From Melioribacteraceae bacterium (lineage in GTDB: Bacteria > Bacteroidota > Ignavibacteria > Ignavibacteriales > Melioribacteraceae), in contig JALSNL010000397.1 in assembly GCA_026987055.1 (NCBI GenBank), forward strand, positions 1-8,129: a stretch of DNA of 8,129 nt, read 5' to 3'. The stretch's first letter is position 1. Every line of letters starts with the position of its first letter. Shown piece after piece: positions 6,798 through 8,129 of the stretch. The notes beneath the pieces are model-generated. The model did no database searches. It was not told the DNA's origin and saw nothing but the letters and a program-made list of their open reading frames with translations. The position numbers were made by a program, and so were the translations under genes.

Positions 6798-6805
6798 ATT
6801 TAAAT

Positions 6806-7648
6806 ATGTTTGATTATTTCGATAATGTTATTAAATCAACATCTCCGTTAATTATGGGAATTGTTAATGTAACGCCGGATTCTTTTTCCGATGGCGGCAA
6901 GTATTTGAATATTGATGCGGCTGTTAATCATGCAATAAATTTAATAGAAAACGGAGCAGATATAATTGATATCGGCGGTGAATCTACAAGACCGGGAGCA
7001 GAATCTGTAACTATTGAAGAAGAAATACAAAGAGTTATTCCGGTTATTGAAAAATTGCTTAGTTTAAGTCCCAAAGCTGTTATCTCTATTGATACAACAA
7101 AATCCGAGGTTGCTGAAAAAGCTTTGGAAAGCGGTGCTCTTATTGTTAATGATATTAGCGGTGGAACTTTTGACAAAAATATTTTTTCTGTTACTAAAAA
7201 GTATGACGCAATTTTAGTTTTAATGCATATAAAGGGCAAACCTGAAACTATGCAAGATGCTCCGTATTATGACAATGTAGTTTTGGAAGTAAAAGACTTT
7301 TTACTGAAACAAATTAAAATTGCTAATGATTATGGAATTCAAAAAATTATAATTGATCCGGGCATTGGATTCGGTAAGAAAGTATTTGAAAATTATGAAT
7401 TATTAAAAAATCTTAAAGAGTTTTATAATCTTAAATATCCTGTTTTAATTGGTGTATCCCGTAAATCTTTAATCGGGAAAGCATTAAATTTAGATATTCA
7501 TGATAGAGAAAATGCCACCACAATTATGGAAATGTTTGCAATACAAAACGGAGCAAAAATTATAAGGACTCATAATGTTAAAAACACAAGAGAAATTATA
7601 CAATTATTATCATTTATAAATAACCCGAAACAATTACTATATGTTTGA
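6806..7648 (+). CDS. folP: Dihydropteroate synthase
   Basis: A 280-aa TIM-barrel enzyme that joins p-aminobenzoate to dihydropterin pyrophosphate in folate synthesis; it is the sulfonamide target. Motifs in order: MGIVNVTPDSFSDGG (17-31, N21), DIGGESTRPGA (55-65, T61/R62), SIDT (94-97, D96), NDISGG (115-120), LMHIKGKPETMQ (139-150), DPGIGFGK (184-191), GVSRKSLIG (216-224, K220) and RTHNV (254-258, R254/H256). The last motif is normally RxHDV, so N257 replaces a common Asp; the residues that contact pyrophosphate and pterin are present. No ribosome binding site is visible before the ATG, 8 bases after nagA. Its last codons overlap the start of cdaA by 8 bases, a strong sign of translational coupling. 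Confidence 0.97.
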   Translation: MFDYFDNVIKSTSPLIMGIVNVTPDSFSDGGKYLNIDAAVNHAINLIENGADIIDIGGESTRPGAESVTIEEEIQRVIPVIEKLLSLSPKAVISIDTTKSEVAEKALESGALIVNDISGGTFDKNIFSVTKKYDAILVLMHIKGKPETMQDAPYYDNVVLEVKDFLLKQIKIANDYGIQKIIIDPGIGFGKKVFENYELLKNLKEFYNLKYPVLIGVSRKSLIGKALNLDIHDRENATTIMEMFAIQNGAKIIRTHNVKNTREIIQLLSFINNPKQLLYV

Positions 7649-8129
7649 ACTTTTTAAAATAGGCTTTTTACCTTTTACTTTTCTGGATTTAATAGATATT
7701 GCGTTAGTTTCTATTATTCTCTACAAATTATATAAAATAATCAAGGGAACAATAGCTGCTCAAATATTTATAGGTTTAGTGATTATATTAGTGCTGTCAT
7801 TTGTGGCACAGGCTATAAATTTACGGGCATTAGGTTGGTTGTTAAATCTTGTAACGGATATTTGGGTTATAGCATTTATTGTTTTATTCCAGCCGGAAAT
7901 CAGAAGGTTATTAGTAATTTTAGGTAAAAGTCCGTTATTTAACTTTTTTGTTAAAAGTGATGATAAAACCGTTGCCGATATAATTTCGGAAGCAGCTTTT
8001 GAAATGGCACAACATCAGCATGGTGCTTTAATGGTTTACTTAAAATCAACCGGATTAAAAAGTGTTGTAGAAAGCGGGGAAGTGTTGAATGCAAAGTTAA
8101 ACAAAAACTTATTACGTTCTATTTTTTTC
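7641..8129 (+). CDS. cdaA: Diadenylate cyclase CdaA/DacA, N-terminal part cut by window edge
   Basis: The first 163 codons are present with no stop before the window ends. The protein begins with three membrane helices (about residues 14-32, 39-58 and 68-84), followed by VLFQPEIRRLL (81-91), the hallmark joint of CdaA-type cyclases, and then the start of the DAC domain, including HGALMVYLKSTGL (127-139). The catalytic DGA and RHR motifs would fall just beyond base 8129, so they cannot be checked. By family it makes the second messenger c-di-AMP from two ATP at the inner membrane; c-di-AMP controls potassium and osmolyte balance and cell-wall integrity. The ATG at 7641 lies inside the folP 3' end (ATGTTTGA overlap) and no separate ribosome binding site is seen. 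Here the gene follows folP, whereas in Firmicutes it usually sits with cdaR and glmM. Confidence 0.92.
   Translation, partial: MFELFKIGFLPFTFLDLIDIALVSIILYKLYKIIKGTIAAQIFIGLVIILVLSFVAQAINLRALGWLLNLVTDIWVIAFIVLFQPEIRRLLVILGKSPLFNFFVKSDDKTVADIISEAAFEMAQHQHGALMVYLKSTGLKSVVESGEVLNAKLNKNLLRSIFF

Noticed and set aside
6928..7239. A 103-codon open frame on the minus strand inside folP
   Set aside because: It is antisense to conserved dihydropteroate synthase motifs, with no ribosome binding site or family resemblance.

Overview
The window is an AT-rich, gene-dense bacterial segment with eight protein-coding genes, two of them cut by the window edges. There are no RNA genes, insertion sequences, CRISPR arrays or clear terminators. 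Low GC, a Bacteroidota-type promoter motif, a GlmU-like sugar nucleotidyltransferase of the Bacteroidota kind and a folP-cdaA pair suggest the Bacteroidota/Ignavibacteriota/Chlorobiota lineage. An Ignavibacteria-like genome is my best guess; this is inference, not a database result.

The genes form two divergent operons that start from one intergenic region (about 4073-4211). The leftward operon runs POT-family transporter (471 aa), a second POT paralogue (500 aa), nagB (glucosamine-6-phosphate deaminase) and a GlmU-like sugar nucleotidyltransferase truncated at base 1. Its gaps are 13-28 bases and every ATG-started gene has a clear GGAG- or AGAGGA-type ribosome binding site. The rightward operon runs a membrane-anchored PASTA-repeat protein, rpe (ribulose-phosphate 3-epimerase), nagA (GlcNAc-6-phosphate deacetylase), folP (dihydropteroate synthase) and cdaA (diadenylate cyclase, truncated at the right edge). 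Its gaps are 2-16 bases, or overlaps.

The two operons share amino-sugar metabolism. NagA and NagB together turn GlcNAc-6-phosphate into fructose-6-phosphate, and the GlmU-like protein works in the opposite, UDP-GlcNAc-forming direction. The PASTA protein and c-di-AMP synthase are both from families tied to cell-wall homeostasis. A reasonable hypothesis is a cell-wall or amino-sugar salvage locus in which the POT transporters import peptides or peptide-containing wall fragments. The most unusual item is the 500-aa POT paralogue: it has lost several canonical peptide-binding residues and carries about 55 extra residues between TM7 and TM8. A 21-bp near-palindrome lies over the leftward promoter. 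I saw nothing that amounts to a clearly new defence or mobile system; most of the window is housekeeping.
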